Source: Austwickia sp.
GTDB lineage: Bacteria > Actinomycetota > Actinomycetes > Actinomycetales > Dermatophilaceae
Direction of reading: 5' to 3'
DNA length: 64,000 bases
Assembly: GCA_016699675.1 (NCBI GenBank)
Contig: CP064985.1
Coordinates: 1,240,001-1,304,000, forward strand
Of the stretch, positions 16,519 to 25,939 are shown in pieces. Each line of letters starts with the position of its first letter. The first letter of the stretch is position 1. The notes beneath the pieces are model-generated. The model made no database searches and had not been told where the DNA came from. It worked only from the letters and a program-made list of their open reading frames with translations. The translations under genes and the position numbers were made by a program.

Positions 16519-17247
16519 ATGCGCTCGAGGAGCCGTACCGTTCTGCCGGCCCTGTCCGTCCTGTCCATCGCCGCGCTGCTCACGGCGGGCTGCGCCGGGC
16601 GGGAGACCACGACCGCGATCAACGACGGAAAGGCGCCGTGGGAGTCCTCGGGCGAGGCCGCCGGCGGCCACGGGGCGGCCGCAGGCGGTACGTCGAGTGG
16701 CGGCGCGGCGCTGGCCTCCGGTGACATCGTCGACCCGGCGGGCAAGAAGCTCGGCAAGGTGGCGGTGTCCAAGGGCGAGCACGGCCTGACCGTGCAGGTG
16801 AGCGCCACCGGGATGCCGGCCGGCTTCCACGGCCTGCACCTGCACGCGGTCGGCAAGTGCGAGCCGAAGTCGGCCGACCCGGCCAACCCCGGCACCACCG
16901 GCGACTTCCTTTCCGCCGGAGGCCACCTCGCCGGCGGCGGAGCCGCGCACCCCGAGCACGCCGGCGACCTGCCCGTGCTCTTCGTCCTCAAGGACGGATC
17001 CGGCTCGCTCACCGCGGCCACGGACCGGCTCACCGAGGCGCAGCTCGGCCAGGAGGCCGGCGTGAGCCTGATCGTGCACGCCGGGCCGGACAACTACGGC
17101 AACATCCCGACCCGGTACGCCGCGGGTGGCGCGGACGCCGAGACGAAGAAGGCCGGCGACGCCGGCGCGCGCATCGGGTGCGCGGTCCTGAAGAAGGACG
17201 CCGCGGGCGCCTCGGGCGCCGGGTCGGGCTCGGCAACGGGCCACTGA
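16519..17247 (+). CDS. sodC: Cu-Zn superoxide dismutase lipoprotein
   Basis: The 242-residue precursor starts with a lipoprotein signal peptide ending LLTAGCAG, so Cys about 27 should be lipidated outside the membrane. A Gly/Ser-rich linker precedes the SOD domain. Copper ligands are in GLHLHAVGKC, zinc ligands in SAGGHLAGGG, HPEHAGDLP and the following Asp, another copper His is in LIVHAGPDNYGN, and the guiding Arg is in DAGARIGCAVL. It dismutates superoxide at the cell surface. The start is ATG 16519 with GAGGAGGAA. TAGCGT boxes at about 16452 and 16479 could be its promoter. A perfect hairpin follows the gene. Confidence 0.92.
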   Translation: MRSRSRTVLPALSVLSIAALLTAGCAGRETTTAINDGKAPWESSGEAAGGHGAAAGGTSSGGAALASGDIVDPAGKKLGKVAVSKGEHGLTVQVSATGMPAGFHGLHLHAVGKCEPKSADPANPGTTGDFLSAGGHLAGGGAAHPEHAGDLPVLFVLKDGSGSLTAATDRLTEAQLGQEAGVSLIVHAGPDNYGNIPTRYAAGGADAETKKAGDAGARIGCAVLKKDAAGASGAGSGSATGH

Positions 17248-17276
17248 GAAGGCGGCCCTTCCCGGGTTCTCCCACG

Positions 17277-17314
17277 AACGTGCCGCCAGCCTCACGAGAG
17301 GCTGGCGGCACGTT
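17277..17314 (+). terminator. strong hairpin after sodC
   Basis: Arms AACGTGCCGCCAGCCTC and GAGGCTGGCGGCACGTT pair over 17 bp around ACGA, 29 bp after the sodC stop. It can also terminate the opposing glu operon. Confidence 0.85.
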
Positions 17315-17353
17315 TGGTGGTGGACGTTAGCCGTTTGGTGTGGACGCTAGCCG
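17313..17353. repeat. 20-21 bp direct repeat carrying the gluD stop
   Basis: TTTGGTG(G)TGGACGYTAGCCG occurs twice in direct succession (17313-17333 and 17334-17353). The second copy contains the gluD stop TAG (17347-17349 on the plus strand as CTA), and the first puts TAA 20 bp downstream of it on the minus strand. Confidence 0.75.
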
Positions 17354-18315
17354 TCGTGGCGGTGGGCCCGGCTCTCCTGCGCGCGGTGCACGGCGTGCTC
17401 CACGCCCGACTCGGCGTGGTGGACGCCGTCCGCCGCGGGCGCGCCGGGCTCGGCCAGCCCCTGCACGACGAGCGGGTCGGCGCCCAGCACACCCGGGGTG
17501 CCGCGGCGCTTGAGCCGGCGCTCCAGCCAGCGGGCGAAGAGCATCAGCGCGTAGTCGAGCACGATGAACAGCGCCGCGGCGACGAGATAGGCCGGCACCG
17601 TGTTCGCGTAGGCCGACCCCAGCGTCTTGCTCCAGTTCAGCAGGTCCGTGTACGTGATCGCGATGCCCAGGCAGGAGTCCTTGAGGACCACGACCAGCTG
17701 CGCGACCAACGCGGGCAGCATCGCGGTCAGCGCCTGCGGCAGCTGGATGGAGTGCAGGGTCTGCTGCGGGGTCAGGCCGATCGACAGGCCGGCCTCGGCC
17801 TGGCCGCGGGGCAGCGCGTCCACGCCGGAGCGGACCAGCTCGGCGATGACGGCCCCGTTGTAGAGCGTGAGCCCGGTGACCACGCCGGCCAGGGGCGCGT
17901 ACTCGCTGGGCATCCAGTCCGCCCGCGCGAAGAACCCGAAGTAGCTGAACACCATCATCAGCAGGACCGGCACGGCGCGGAAGAACTCCACGACGACACC
18001 GCACACCCAGCGGAGCGCGCGCACGTGCGAGAGCCGGCCCAGGCCGAAGATCAGCCCGAACGCGCCGGCGAGGAGCACGGAGAGCACCGTCGCCTTGAGG
18101 GTGCCGATGAGCCCCGGAACGAGGTAGGACACCCACGCCTCGGAACTCAGGAACGGCGTCCACAGCGACGGTTCGAGCTGGCCCGCCGCGGACATCCGCG
18201 CGCCCACGACGTACAGCACGAGCAGGCTCAGCAGCACGCCGACGATCGTGAGGATGAGGTTGCGCCGGCGGGCCCGCGGGCCCGGCGCGTCGAAGAGGAC
18301 GGCCTGCGCGCTCAT
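17347..18315 (-). CDS. gluD: polar amino acid ABC transporter permease (GluD-like)
   Basis: The 322-residue inner-membrane permease has an N-terminal membrane anchor and then the amino-acid permease fold with VEFFRAVPVLLMMVF and the coupling segment AELVRSGVDALPRGQAEAG, which docks on the ATPase. The C-terminal 50 residues are an Ala/His-rich extension (HHAESGVEHAVHRAQESRAH) beyond the usual fold. Its start overlaps the gluC stop by four bases, so the two are translationally coupled. Gene order A-B-C-D matches the glutamate uptake system of Corynebacterium; glutamate, glutamine or another polar amino acid is the likely substrate. Confidence 0.88.
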   Translation of the reverse strand: MSAQAVLFDAPGPRARRRNLILTIVGVLLSLLVLYVVGARMSAAGQLEPSLWTPFLSSEAWVSYLVPGLIGTLKATVLSVLLAGAFGLIFGLGRLSHVRALRWVCGVVVEFFRAVPVLLMMVFSYFGFFARADWMPSEYAPLAGVVTGLTLYNGAVIAELVRSGVDALPRGQAEAGLSIGLTPQQTLHSIQLPQALTAMLPALVAQLVVVLKDSCLGIAITYTDLLNWSKTLGSAYANTVPAYLVAAALFIVLDYALMLFARWLERRLKRRGTPGVLGADPLVVQGLAEPGAPAADGVHHAESGVEHAVHRAQESRAHRHDG

Positions 18316-18974
18316 CGCTTCACCGCCATTCGCTGGGACAGGTTGGTCGAGACGACGCCGAGGGGCAGCGTGAGGATGACGAAGACGATCGCGAACAGCA
18401 GGAACGTCATCAGGCTCGCGCCCTCGTTCTCGGTGATCTTGGAGAGCAGACCCGCCGAGTCGTTGACGCCGATGACCGCGGCGACCGTCGTGTTCTTGAT
18501 GAGGGCGATGAACGTCGAGCCCAGCGGTGCGATGGCCCCGCGGAAGGCCTGCGGCAGGATGACCTCGCGCAAGGACTGCCCGAACGTCAGCCCGATTGCG
18601 CGGGCGGCCTCGGCCTGCCCGGTCGGCACGGTGTTGATGCCGCTGCGCAGGGCCTCACAGACGAACGCGGCGTGATAGAGCGAGAGCATCACCACGGCCC
18701 ACCAGTAGGCGTTCTGCGCAAAGTCCTCGCTGAGCTGCAGCCCGAGGATGAAGCTCAACCCCAGCACGCTCAGCACCATGAGCAGCGTCAGCGGGGAGTT
18801 GAGGAAGATGTTGACGTACGACGTACCGATCCCCCGCAGCACCGCCGCCGGCGAGATCCGCAGGACGGCGACGACCGTGCCGACCAGCAGCGAACCGATG
18901 GCGGAGAGGATCGACAGCTGGATGGTCACCCAGATGGCGCCCCAGATGTCATAGGTGGCGAAGATGTCCCCCAT
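18312..18974 (-). CDS. gluC: polar amino acid ABC transporter permease (GluC-like)
   Basis: The 220-residue permease has five or six membrane segments and the HisM/GluC signature, with ALRSGINTVPTGQAEAARAIG as the EAA loop that contacts the ATPase. It pairs with GluD to form the membrane channel. It ends by overlapping gluD and starts at ATG 18974, 95 bp after gluB. That gap holds a hairpin that may reduce permease expression relative to the binding protein. Confidence 0.9.
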   Translation of the reverse strand: MGDIFATYDIWGAIWVTIQLSILSAIGSLLVGTVVAVLRISPAAVLRGIGTSYVNIFLNSPLTLLMVLSVLGLSFILGLQLSEDFAQNAYWWAVVMLSLYHAAFVCEALRSGINTVPTGQAEAARAIGLTFGQSLREVILPQAFRGAIAPLGSTFIALIKNTTVAAVIGVNDSAGLLSKITENEGASLMTFLLFAIVFVILTLPLGVVSTNLSQRMAVKR

Positions 18975-19021
18975 GCTCAGCCTTCCGTGGGGTGGGTGCG
19001 GGCGGTACGTCGGTGCGTGCG

Positions 19022-19053
19022 TGGGGCCCGCCGCGCTCGACGTACGGGCCCCA
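19022..19053 (-). terminator. intra-operon hairpin between gluB and gluC
   Basis: TGGGGCCCG (19022-19030) pairs with CGGGCCCCA (19045-19053), and partial pairing of the flanking GTGCG/GCGCAC extends the stem. It follows the gluB stop by about 20 bp inside the operon, so attenuation or mRNA 3'-end protection is plausible. Confidence 0.5.
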
Positions 19054-19069
19054 TGCGCACCGGCTCAGA

Positions 19070-19918
19070 TCAGGCGCAGGCGTCCGGGGTAGGCGGGTTG
19101 CCCTCGCCGGGCTTGTAGTTCGCGGCGCCCAGGTTGTCGTCGACGGCCTTCTTCCAGGCGCCGTCGCTGATCATCGACTTGATCGCGTCAGTGGCCTTGG
19201 TGCAGGTGTCCTTGTCGCCCTTCTTCAGGCCGACGCCGTAGCGCTCCTTGGTGAACGGGGCGCCGACGACCTTGAGCTTGCCCTTGTACTGGTCCTGCGC
19301 GGCGTACCCCGCGAGGATCGTGTCGTCGGTCGTCAGGGCGTCGACGGCCTTGGTCACGAGACTGGCGACGCACTCGGAGTACGTCCCGAACTCCGCCAGG
19401 TTCACGCCCGGCACCTTCGCGGAGATCTGCTGCGCTGACGTCGAGCCCTTCACCGAGCACAGCTTCTTGCCCTTGAGGCTGTCCGGCCCGGTGATCGAGG
19501 AGTCGTCGGCGCGGATCAGCAGGTCCTGGCCGGCGATGAAGTACGGCCCGGCGAAGGCGACCTTCTGCTTGCGGGCGTCGGTGATCGAGTACGTGCCGAC
19601 GACCATGTCGACCTGCCCGGTCTCGAGCAGCGTCTCGCGCTGCGCGCTGGGGGCCTGCACCCAGGTGATGTCCTTCTCCTCGGCGCCGAGCTTCTTCGCG
19701 ACGTAGCGCGCCACGTCGACGTCCATGCCCGTGTACTTGTCGCCCTGCTTGAGACCCAGGCCGGGCTGGTCGAACTTGATGCCGACCTTCATCTTCTTGC
19801 CGCCGGAACCACCGGACGACGACGCGCCGGCGTTGTTCGAGCCCCCGCCACAGGCGGCGAGGCCGAGGGTGAGGGCGGCGGTGGCGGCGATTGCGGCGCC
19901 GATCCGTCGTGCGGTCAT
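19070..19918 (-). CDS. gluB: glutamate/polar amino acid-binding lipoprotein (GluB-like)
   Basis: The 282-residue precursor has a lipoprotein signal ending LGLAACGGGS, then a Ser/Gly linker and a type II periplasmic-binding fold (MKVGIKFDQPGLGLKQG, YTGMDVDVARYVAKKLG, QVDMVVGTYSITDARKQKVAFAGPYF, split here by family motif). It captures the amino acid outside the membrane and delivers it to GluCD. The start is ATG 19918, with GGAGG seven bases upstream. It lies between the ATPase gene (117 bp upstream) and gluC. Confidence 0.9.
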   Translation of the reverse strand: MTARRIGAAIAATAALTLGLAACGGGSNNAGASSSGGSGGKKMKVGIKFDQPGLGLKQGDKYTGMDVDVARYVAKKLGAEEKDITWVQAPSAQRETLLETGQVDMVVGTYSITDARKQKVAFAGPYFIAGQDLLIRADDSSITGPDSLKGKKLCSVKGSTSAQQISAKVPGVNLAEFGTYSECVASLVTKAVDALTTDDTILAGYAAQDQYKGKLKVVGAPFTKERYGVGLKKGDKDTCTKATDAIKSMISDGAWKKAVDDNLGAANYKPGEGNPPTPDACA

Positions 19919-20034
19919 GTGCGGTCCTCCAGGTGGTGACGGGTGTTGGGTTGACGGGTGTTGGTGGGGCGGCAGCGGCGGCCGCGGTACGTCGAGTAGG
20001 GCGCGAGAGCGAGGTGTCCACGCCCCCGCGACGA

Positions 20035-20784
<750 letters not shown>

Positions 20785-20994
20785 CGTGCCTCCTCGCGAC
20801 GCGTGCTCACCCAGGCCCGCGCGGGTCGCGTGGGCGGCGCCGATGGCGGCCGTTCTGGTTGTCGTGAGGGTACACGGTGGCCCCCGAGCCTGTGACCAGG
20901 TGCGCGGCAATGAGGCGGCGTCGGTTACGCAACGATCGGCCGTACGGCGGCGGTCGTGCGCCCGGCGGTCGGGTTTGTGGGACGACCGTCCGAC

Positions 20995-21690
20995 TCAGGC
21001 CGCGCCGGACTCCAGGTCGAGCACCCGCGGGAAGAGCACGTTGTTCTCCTTGTGGATGTGCTCGTGCAGGTCGGTCTCCATGCGCTCCAGCCGGTTCAGC
21101 ATCGCCGTGTACGACGCGCAGGCGTCGGCCGGTACGGCGAAATCGTCGGTGGTGGCCCGGATCCGACGCAGCAACTCGCCGGCCACGTCGTGTTCGCGCA
21201 GCATCTGCGTGATCGGGCCGCGCAGGCTGCCCGGGAAGGCGGGCGCGGCGCCCGGCGTACCCAACGCAATGATGGCCGGGAACAGGATCTGCTCCTCCTT
21301 GGTCAGGTGGCTGGTCAGGTCCGTGATCAGCGCGAAGTAGTCCGAGCCCACCTCGGCCAGCTCGGGGTGATTCGGCCCGTGCACCCGGATGACGAGCTCG
21401 ACGACGTCACCCAGGCTCGGCATCTCGTCCCACAGGTAGGCGTGGTGGACGTCGAGGATGTGCTGGGCCAGCTCGGCCACGTCGTACTCCTGCCACGCCG
21501 CCGGCGCCGCGTCAGGAATGTCGAGGCGCGCTGCCACGTCCGCGGCGTCCAGCTCGGCCGTGGCACAGGCCTGGGCGAGCGTGCGGTGGCCGTTGCAGCA
21601 GTAGTCCAGCCCCAGCTCCTGCAGCACCCGGCTGCGGCGGGGGTCGGCGGTGACGAGGTCACCCAGGCGGTCGGCGAGGTCGACGGGCAT
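20995..21690 (-). CDS. ric: iron-sulfur cluster repair di-iron protein (ScdA/YtfE/RIC)
   Basis: The 231-residue protein has the two RIC parts. The short N-terminal ScdA_N region contains the conserved Cys pair in LDYCCNGHRTL (31-32). The hemerythrin-like C-terminal bundle has iron-binding His and Glu in VHHAYLWDE, VHGPNHPEL, LTKEEQILFP, REHDVAGELL and HEHIHKENNVLFPR. RIC proteins repair Fe-S clusters damaged by nitric oxide or peroxide. I start at ATG 21690 because AAAGGA is six bases upstream; the regulator gene ends at 21702, so the pair is one operon. The Rrf2 partner suggests induction by NO. Confidence 0.9.
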   Translation of the reverse strand: MPVDLADRLGDLVTADPRRSRVLQELGLDYCCNGHRTLAQACATAELDAADVAARLDIPDAAPAAWQEYDVAELAQHILDVHHAYLWDEMPSLGDVVELVIRVHGPNHPELAEVGSDYFALITDLTSHLTKEEQILFPAIIALGTPGAAPAFPGSLRGPITQMLREHDVAGELLRRIRATTDDFAVPADACASYTAMLNRLERMETDLHEHIHKENNVLFPRVLDLESGAA

Positions 21691-21701
21691 GATCGGTCCT
21701 T

Positions 21702-22178
21702 TCACTGGGGCGGACGGGGCGCTGCGGCCGGGTCGGAGGCCGCGGACGGCTGGGAGTCTGCGGCCGGGTGGGAGGCCGCGGACGGTTCGGGTACGGCGGG
21801 CGTGCGCGCCAGGTCAGTCAAGAGGGCCGCGCGGGACGTGGCCCACGCCGCATGCAGGGCGCAGGGCGCGCCCGCGCTGCCGCAGGGGTGGCCCTCGACG
21901 ACGCACCGGCCGTTCTCGGTCGGTCCGTCGACGGCCTCGACCACGTCGAGGACGCTGGCCGCCGAGGCCGCGTCGGTGAGCGCATAGCCGCCGGTCGGTC
22001 CGGGGATCGAGCGGACCCATCCGGCCTTGACCAGTGGCCCGATCACCTGGGGAACGAAGCCCGCGGTGGTGGCCAGGGCGGCGGCGAGGTCGACGGCCTT
22101 GACCGGCCGCCCCGCCGGCGCGAGGGCCGCGACGGCACGCACGGCGAGGCCGGCCCGCCGGGTAACCTCAAGTCGCAT
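21702..22178 (-). CDS. Rrf2 family iron-sulfur regulator (NsrR-like)
   Basis: The 158-residue protein has the Rrf2 winged helix (residues 1-80, with TTAGFVPQVIGPLVKAGWV as recognition region) and three cysteines spaced C-X6-C-X6-C (92, 99, 106), the cluster ligands of NsrR/RsrR-type sensors. NsrR responds to NO and controls NO-detoxifying genes, which fits the downstream ric gene. The C-terminus is an extra Ala/Ser/Pro tail encoded by a 36-bp tandem duplication at 21720-21791. A TAGTCT box six bases before ATG predicts a leaderless mRNA, and TAGTGGTAGACTA overlaps it. Confidence 0.8.
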   Translation of the reverse strand: MRLEVTRRAGLAVRAVAALAPAGRPVKAVDLAAALATTAGFVPQVIGPLVKAGWVRSIPGPTGGYALTDAASAASVLDVVEAVDGPTENGRCVVEGHPCGSAGAPCALHAAWATSRAALLTDLARTPAVPEPSAASHPAADSQPSAASDPAAAPRPPQ

Positions 22179-22190
22179 AGTGGTAGACTA
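22178..22190 (-). promoter_or_regulatory. leaderless promoter and dyad at the Rrf2 gene
   Basis: On the minus strand TAGTCT, six bases, then ATG forms a leaderless promoter. The same bases make the dyad TAGTGGTAGACTA (arms TAGT/ACTA), which suggests autoregulation. It does not match the norB palindrome. Confidence 0.5.
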
Positions 22191-22257
22191 ATGGATTACC
22201 GCGAAGCTGGGAAGACTCAACTGCCAGTTGCGCCATCCACCCATCCGCCCCGTCCGC

Positions 22258-22318
22258 CGCCGCGCCTCGCCGTACCGCGCGGCGCCGTACTGCGCCTCGC
22301 CGTACCGCGGCGCGCGTC
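22258..22318. repeat. 30-bp direct repeat below the glycosidase gene
   Basis: CGCCTCGCCGTACCGCG occurs twice, 30 bp apart, in the 150-bp gap between the glycosidase stop and the Rrf2 start. The gap holds no gene; the Rrf2 promoter is at its far end. Confidence 0.5.
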
Positions 22319-22328
22319 CGCGCTGCCG

Positions 22329-23873
22329 TCAGAGCCGATCGAGGATCAGGATCCAGTCCTGGCTGTCGCCGGGGGCGTCCACCTGCCGCTCCGGAGGGGT
22401 GAGCTCCGCCGCGTCCGCGGTGGCCCGCTCTCCCCGGGCGGTCAGCGCCCCGGTCCGGGGGTCGTACCAGCTGACCCGCACCCGCTCGCCGGCCAGCTTG
22501 CCGGTCTCGATCTGCACGGTGCCGCCGGTGGGCAGGTAGACCATGGCCCACCGGCCCTGGCCGTCCCGCAGCCCGGCCTTGCGCGACCACTGCTCGCCCA
22601 GGTCGGCGCGGACCAGCCCGTCGTCCGGCACCCGATCGTCGATCGGCCGGAGCCGCAGGAAGCCCGCGAGGTGCCGAACCTGCTCGGCCATGGGGTCACC
22701 CAGCGCCTCCTGCCAGGAGTTTCGCGGGTGCGCATAGACGCGGGCGCCGTCGGCGCCGTGCGTCTGCCACACGGAATGATGCCCGTAGGTCACCCCGAAT
22801 CCCCCGCTGAACAGCGACCAGTACAGCTGCCTGCGGACCTCCTCCGTCGTCGCGTAGCCCTCCTCGAGCTTCCAACACCGGGGGTGCCCCTCGTACAGGG
22901 GTTCGCTGTCGATGATCGGCTTGGACACCTCGCGATAGGCCTCCGAGAGGAGCTGCTGCCAGCCGTTCTTGACGCAGTGACCGCTCTGGACCATGGCGTA
23001 GTCGGTGTCCTGGTAGCCGTAGCTTGGCTTCTTGTAGCCGGCGGGGTGGTAGGTCACCAGAGCCGGGTTGGTCGAGGTCCGGACCCCTGCCCGACGCTCG
23101 CCCGACGCCTCGGTCGAGGGGATCGGTGCGGCCACCCCAGCAGTCAGCCCGGCCCGCAGCTCCGGCCAGATGTGAGGCCGCGGATTGGGGTCGTCGCCGC
23201 CGAGGACGTAGGTGACGCCGTCGCCGCCGTACCGCTTCCCGAGAAACTCCCCGTAGGCGTGCGCGTTGGCTGCGGTCAACGTCTTGTCGGCCAGGTGGAA
23301 CGACCACACGGGGAACAGGGCCACCGTCAGCCCCCGCCGATGGGCACCCGCCACCAGGTGGTCGACGTGGTCCCAGTAGTCGTACTGCTCGGGGTCGGCC
23401 GGATCGCTGCCGGGGGTCGTCCGCGGTCGCGCCGCATCACCGTCGAACGGCTCGTTCCCGTAGGCATCCTCGGCCTGCGCCGGCTCCCGAAAGGCGGCGA
23501 CCGCCTGAATCACCGTGAACCCCTGAGCGCTCCGGCGATCCAGGTAGGTGTCGATCCCCGCCCGGTCGAGCCCGGTGATGTTCCAGGCGGTATCGCCGAC
23601 CCACACGAACGGGCGGCCATCCGAGCTCAGCAGATTGCGCCCGGAAACGGTCAACGGCCCGGGCGGGCCCCCGGCGTCCGCGGGGCCGCCGGGGCCGCCG
23701 GGGCCGGACGCGGCCGGCCCGCCCGGGGAGGCGCCGGTGCTCGGCTGTTGGTCACCCGGGCTGGCGCAGCCGGCCGCAGGGACGAGAAGGGCCGCGAGCG
23801 CCGCCAGCGCCACCGCGGGTCGTCGACGACGAGGAACGAGGAACGCGTACGTCGTGCGGGGGGCGCGAGGCAT
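22329..23873 (-). CDS. DUF4038 / apiosidase-like glycoside hydrolase lipoprotein
   Basis: The 514-residue precursor has an Arg-rich N-terminus, a hydrophobic segment ending VPAAGCASPG (probable lipoprotein site), a Gly/Pro linker, and the DUF4038 TIM-barrel domain: SSDGRPFVWVGDTAWNI, RRSAQGFTVIQAVAAF, YVLGGDDPNPRPHIW, PIIDSEPLYEGHP and SGGFGVTYGHHSVW. Relatives cleave apiose or other side chains from plant pectin. Asp and Glu in GGDD and DSEP are candidate catalytic acids. It is probably cell-surface. The start is ATG 23873 with GGAAAGGGG upstream. The perfect palindrome CTCCCGTTACGGGAG lies 69 bp upstream. Confidence 0.75.
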   Translation of the reverse strand: MPRAPRTTYAFLVPRRRRPAVALAALAALLVPAAGCASPGDQQPSTGASPGGPAASGPGGPGGPADAGGPPGPLTVSGRNLLSSDGRPFVWVGDTAWNITGLDRAGIDTYLDRRSAQGFTVIQAVAAFREPAQAEDAYGNEPFDGDAARPRTTPGSDPADPEQYDYWDHVDHLVAGAHRRGLTVALFPVWSFHLADKTLTAANAHAYGEFLGKRYGGDGVTYVLGGDDPNPRPHIWPELRAGLTAGVAAPIPSTEASGERRAGVRTSTNPALVTYHPAGYKKPSYGYQDTDYAMVQSGHCVKNGWQQLLSEAYREVSKPIIDSEPLYEGHPRCWKLEEGYATTEEVRRQLYWSLFSGGFGVTYGHHSVWQTHGADGARVYAHPRNSWQEALGDPMAEQVRHLAGFLRLRPIDDRVPDDGLVRADLGEQWSRKAGLRDGQGRWAMVYLPTGGTVQIETGKLAGERVRVSWYDPRTGALTARGERATADAAELTPPERQVDAPGDSQDWILILDRL

Positions 23874-23941
23874 GCGGCGGCCGACCCCTTTCCGCGGCGG
23901 AACCGCTGGTGGTTCGGTCTGGACAAGCGAGGGGAGCAAAC

Positions 23942-23956
23942 CTCCCGTTACGGGAG
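23942..23956 (-). promoter_or_regulatory. palindrome upstream of the glycosidase gene
   Basis: CTCCCGTTACGGGAG has perfect seven-base arms around a single T, 69-83 bp before the start. It is a plausible operator for a sugar-responsive repressor; none is encoded next to it. Confidence 0.4.
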
Positions 23957-24068
23957 AGTTGCCGGTCGCGCCCATCGTGCCATGGCCCCGCCGCTGGTGG
24001 CCAGCCGACGACGCCAGTGCGTCAGCTGGCCCGCCCCATGGAGCCCGGGTTCGCCCCGATCGGCCAGA

Positions 24069-24725
24069 TCAGCCGATGTTCTCCCGCTCCGCGCCGATCG
24101 TCGTGGAGTCGCCGTGGCCGGTGTGCACGATGGTGTGCTCGGGCAGGACGAGGAGCCGGTGCCGGATCGACTCCAGGATCTGCGGCTTGGAGCTGAAGGA
24201 CCGGCCGGTGGCGCCCGGGCCGCCCTGGAAGAGGGTGTCGCCGGAGAACAGGACGTCGAGGTCCGGCGCGTAGAAGCACAGCGCGCCGGGCGCGTGACCC
24301 GGGGTGTGCAGCGCCCGCAGCGCGACGCCGCCGACCTTGATCACCCGGCCGTCGTCGAGGTCTTCATCCCAGGTCAGGCCCGGGTGGGTCAGCTCCCACA
24401 GCGGCTTCTCGGCGGGATGCAGCCAGATCGGGGCGCCGGTGCGCTCCCGCAGTTCCGGAGCGACCCGGACGTGGTCGTCGTGCGCGTGGGTGCAGACGAT
24501 TGCCCGCAGCTCGCGGTCGCCGACGACGGCGAGGATCTCCTCGACCGAATGGGGCGCGTCGAGGACGATGCACTCCTTCTCGTCGCCGATCACCCACACG
24601 TTGTTGTCGACGTCGAAGGTCTCGCCGTCCAGGGTGAACGTGCCGGACGTGATGCCGTGCGCGATCGGGGTCTCGGGTCGCGCGGCGCCCGACGTACCAG
24701 CGGCGCCCGACGTACCGGCGTTCAC
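24069..24725 (-). CDS. MBL-fold metallo-hydrolase partnered with MscR
   Basis: The 218-residue protein has the metallo-beta-lactamase fold with the zinc motif THAHDDHVRVAPE, HTPGHAPGAL, FSGDTLFQGGPGATGRS and HTGHGDSTTIGAE. Such enzymes hydrolyse thioesters, for example S-formylmycothiol-type products. The GTG start overlaps the mscR stop as GTGA, so it is translated with it; Mycobacterium tuberculosis has the same pairing (Rv2259-Rv2260). I infer that it completes formaldehyde or nitrosothiol detoxification. Its first 15 residues contain the duplicated segment GTSGAA, coded by an 18-bp tandem repeat. Confidence 0.85.
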   Translation of the reverse strand: MNAGTSGAAGTSGAARPETPIAHGITSGTFTLDGETFDVDNNVWVIGDEKECIVLDAPHSVEEILAVVGDRELRAIVCTHAHDDHVRVAPELRERTGAPIWLHPAEKPLWELTHPGLTWDEDLDDGRVIKVGGVALRALHTPGHAPGALCFYAPDLDVLFSGDTLFQGGPGATGRSFSSKPQILESIRHRLLVLPEHTIVHTGHGDSTTIGAERENIG

Positions 24726-25810
24726 AGCGTCACCACCGAACGCAGCACCTCGCCGCGATGCATCTTGTCGAAGGCGCCCTCGACGTCGCCGAGCCCGATC
24801 GTCTCGGTGACGAAGGCGTCGAGGTCGAGGCGGCCCTGCCGGTAGAGGTCGATGAGCATGGGGAAGTCGCGGTCGGGCAGGCAGTCGCCGTACCAGCTGG
24901 ACTTCAGCGCCCCGCCACGCCCGAAGACGTCGATGAGCGGGATGTCGGGGACCTTCATGTCCGGAGTGGGTACGCCCACGAGCACCACGGTGCCGGCGAG
25001 GTCGCGGGCGTAGAACGCCTGCTTCCAGGTCTCCGGGCGGCCGACTGCGTCGATCACGACGTCCGCGCCGTGCCCGTCGGTCAGCTCCTGGATCGTCGCG
25101 ACGGGGTCGGCGGCCGTGCTGTTGACGGTGTCGGTGGCGCCCATGCCGCGGGCCCAGTCCAGCTTCGTGTCGTCCAGGTCGACGGCGATGATCGTGGTGG
25201 CCCCCGCGAGCTTGGCGCCCGCGATCGCCGCGCAGCCCACGCCGCCGCAGCCGATGACGGCCACGGACTGCCCGCGCCGGACGTTGCCGGTATTCATGGC
25301 GGCGCCGAGCCCCGCCATCACGCCGCAGCCCAGGAGCCCGGCCGCGGCCGGGGCCGCGTCGGGGTCGACCTTGGTGCACTGGCCGGCCGCGACCAGGGTC
25401 TTCTCGATGAACGCGCCGATGCCGAGCGCCGGGGTCAGCTCGGTGCCGTCGGTGAGCGTCATCTTCTGGGTGGCGTTGTGGGTGGCGAAGCAGTACCAGG
25501 GCTCGCCCCGCTTGCACGCCCGGCACTGCCCGCACACGGCCCGCCAGTTGAGGATGACGTAGTCGCCCGGGGCAACGTCCGTGACGCCCTCGCCGACCGC
25601 CTCGACCACCCCCGCCGCCTCGTGGCCGAGGAGGAACGGGAACTCGTCGTTGATGCCGCCCTCGCGGTAGTGCAGGTCGGTGTGGCAGACCCCGCACGCC
25701 TGGACGCGGACGACCGCCTCGCCGGGGCCGGGGTCGGGGACGATCACGTCGACGAGCTCGACGGGCGCGCCCTTGCTGCGGGCGATCACTCCCTTGACGG
25801 TGCTGGGCAT
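24722..25810 (-). CDS. mscR: S-(hydroxymethyl)mycothiol dehydrogenase / S-nitrosomycothiol reductase
   Basis: This 362-residue class III zinc alcohol dehydrogenase has catalytic zinc ligands in ACGVCHTDLH and LGHEAAGVVE, four structural cysteines in CGQCRACKRGEPWYC, and the NAD motif VIGCGGVGCAAI. The opening MPSTVKGVIARSKGAPVELV and the C-terminal LKSSWYGDCLPDRDFP match the mycothiol-dependent enzyme. It oxidises the formaldehyde-mycothiol adduct and reduces S-nitrosomycothiol, so it protects against both formaldehyde and nitric oxide. It is coupled to the MBL gene. Mycothiol dependence supports an actinobacterial host. Confidence 0.9.
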   Translation of the reverse strand: MPSTVKGVIARSKGAPVELVDVIVPDPGPGEAVVRVQACGVCHTDLHYREGGINDEFPFLLGHEAAGVVEAVGEGVTDVAPGDYVILNWRAVCGQCRACKRGEPWYCFATHNATQKMTLTDGTELTPALGIGAFIEKTLVAAGQCTKVDPDAAPAAAGLLGCGVMAGLGAAMNTGNVRRGQSVAVIGCGGVGCAAIAGAKLAGATTIIAVDLDDTKLDWARGMGATDTVNSTAADPVATIQELTDGHGADVVIDAVGRPETWKQAFYARDLAGTVVLVGVPTPDMKVPDIPLIDVFGRGGALKSSWYGDCLPDRDFPMLIDLYRQGRLDLDAFVTETIGLGDVEGAFDKMHRGEVLRSVVTL

Positions 25811-25939
25811 GCTGGGCTCCTTGGGGGCGGGCGGGTCAGCCTCCAGTCAAGCGCCGACCCCCGGCGCCAGCAAGACGGGGTACGTCGTACGGGGCTTGGC
25901 CCGGTCTTCCCCCGTCTGGTCACGGCTTCGTCTGGGGAC

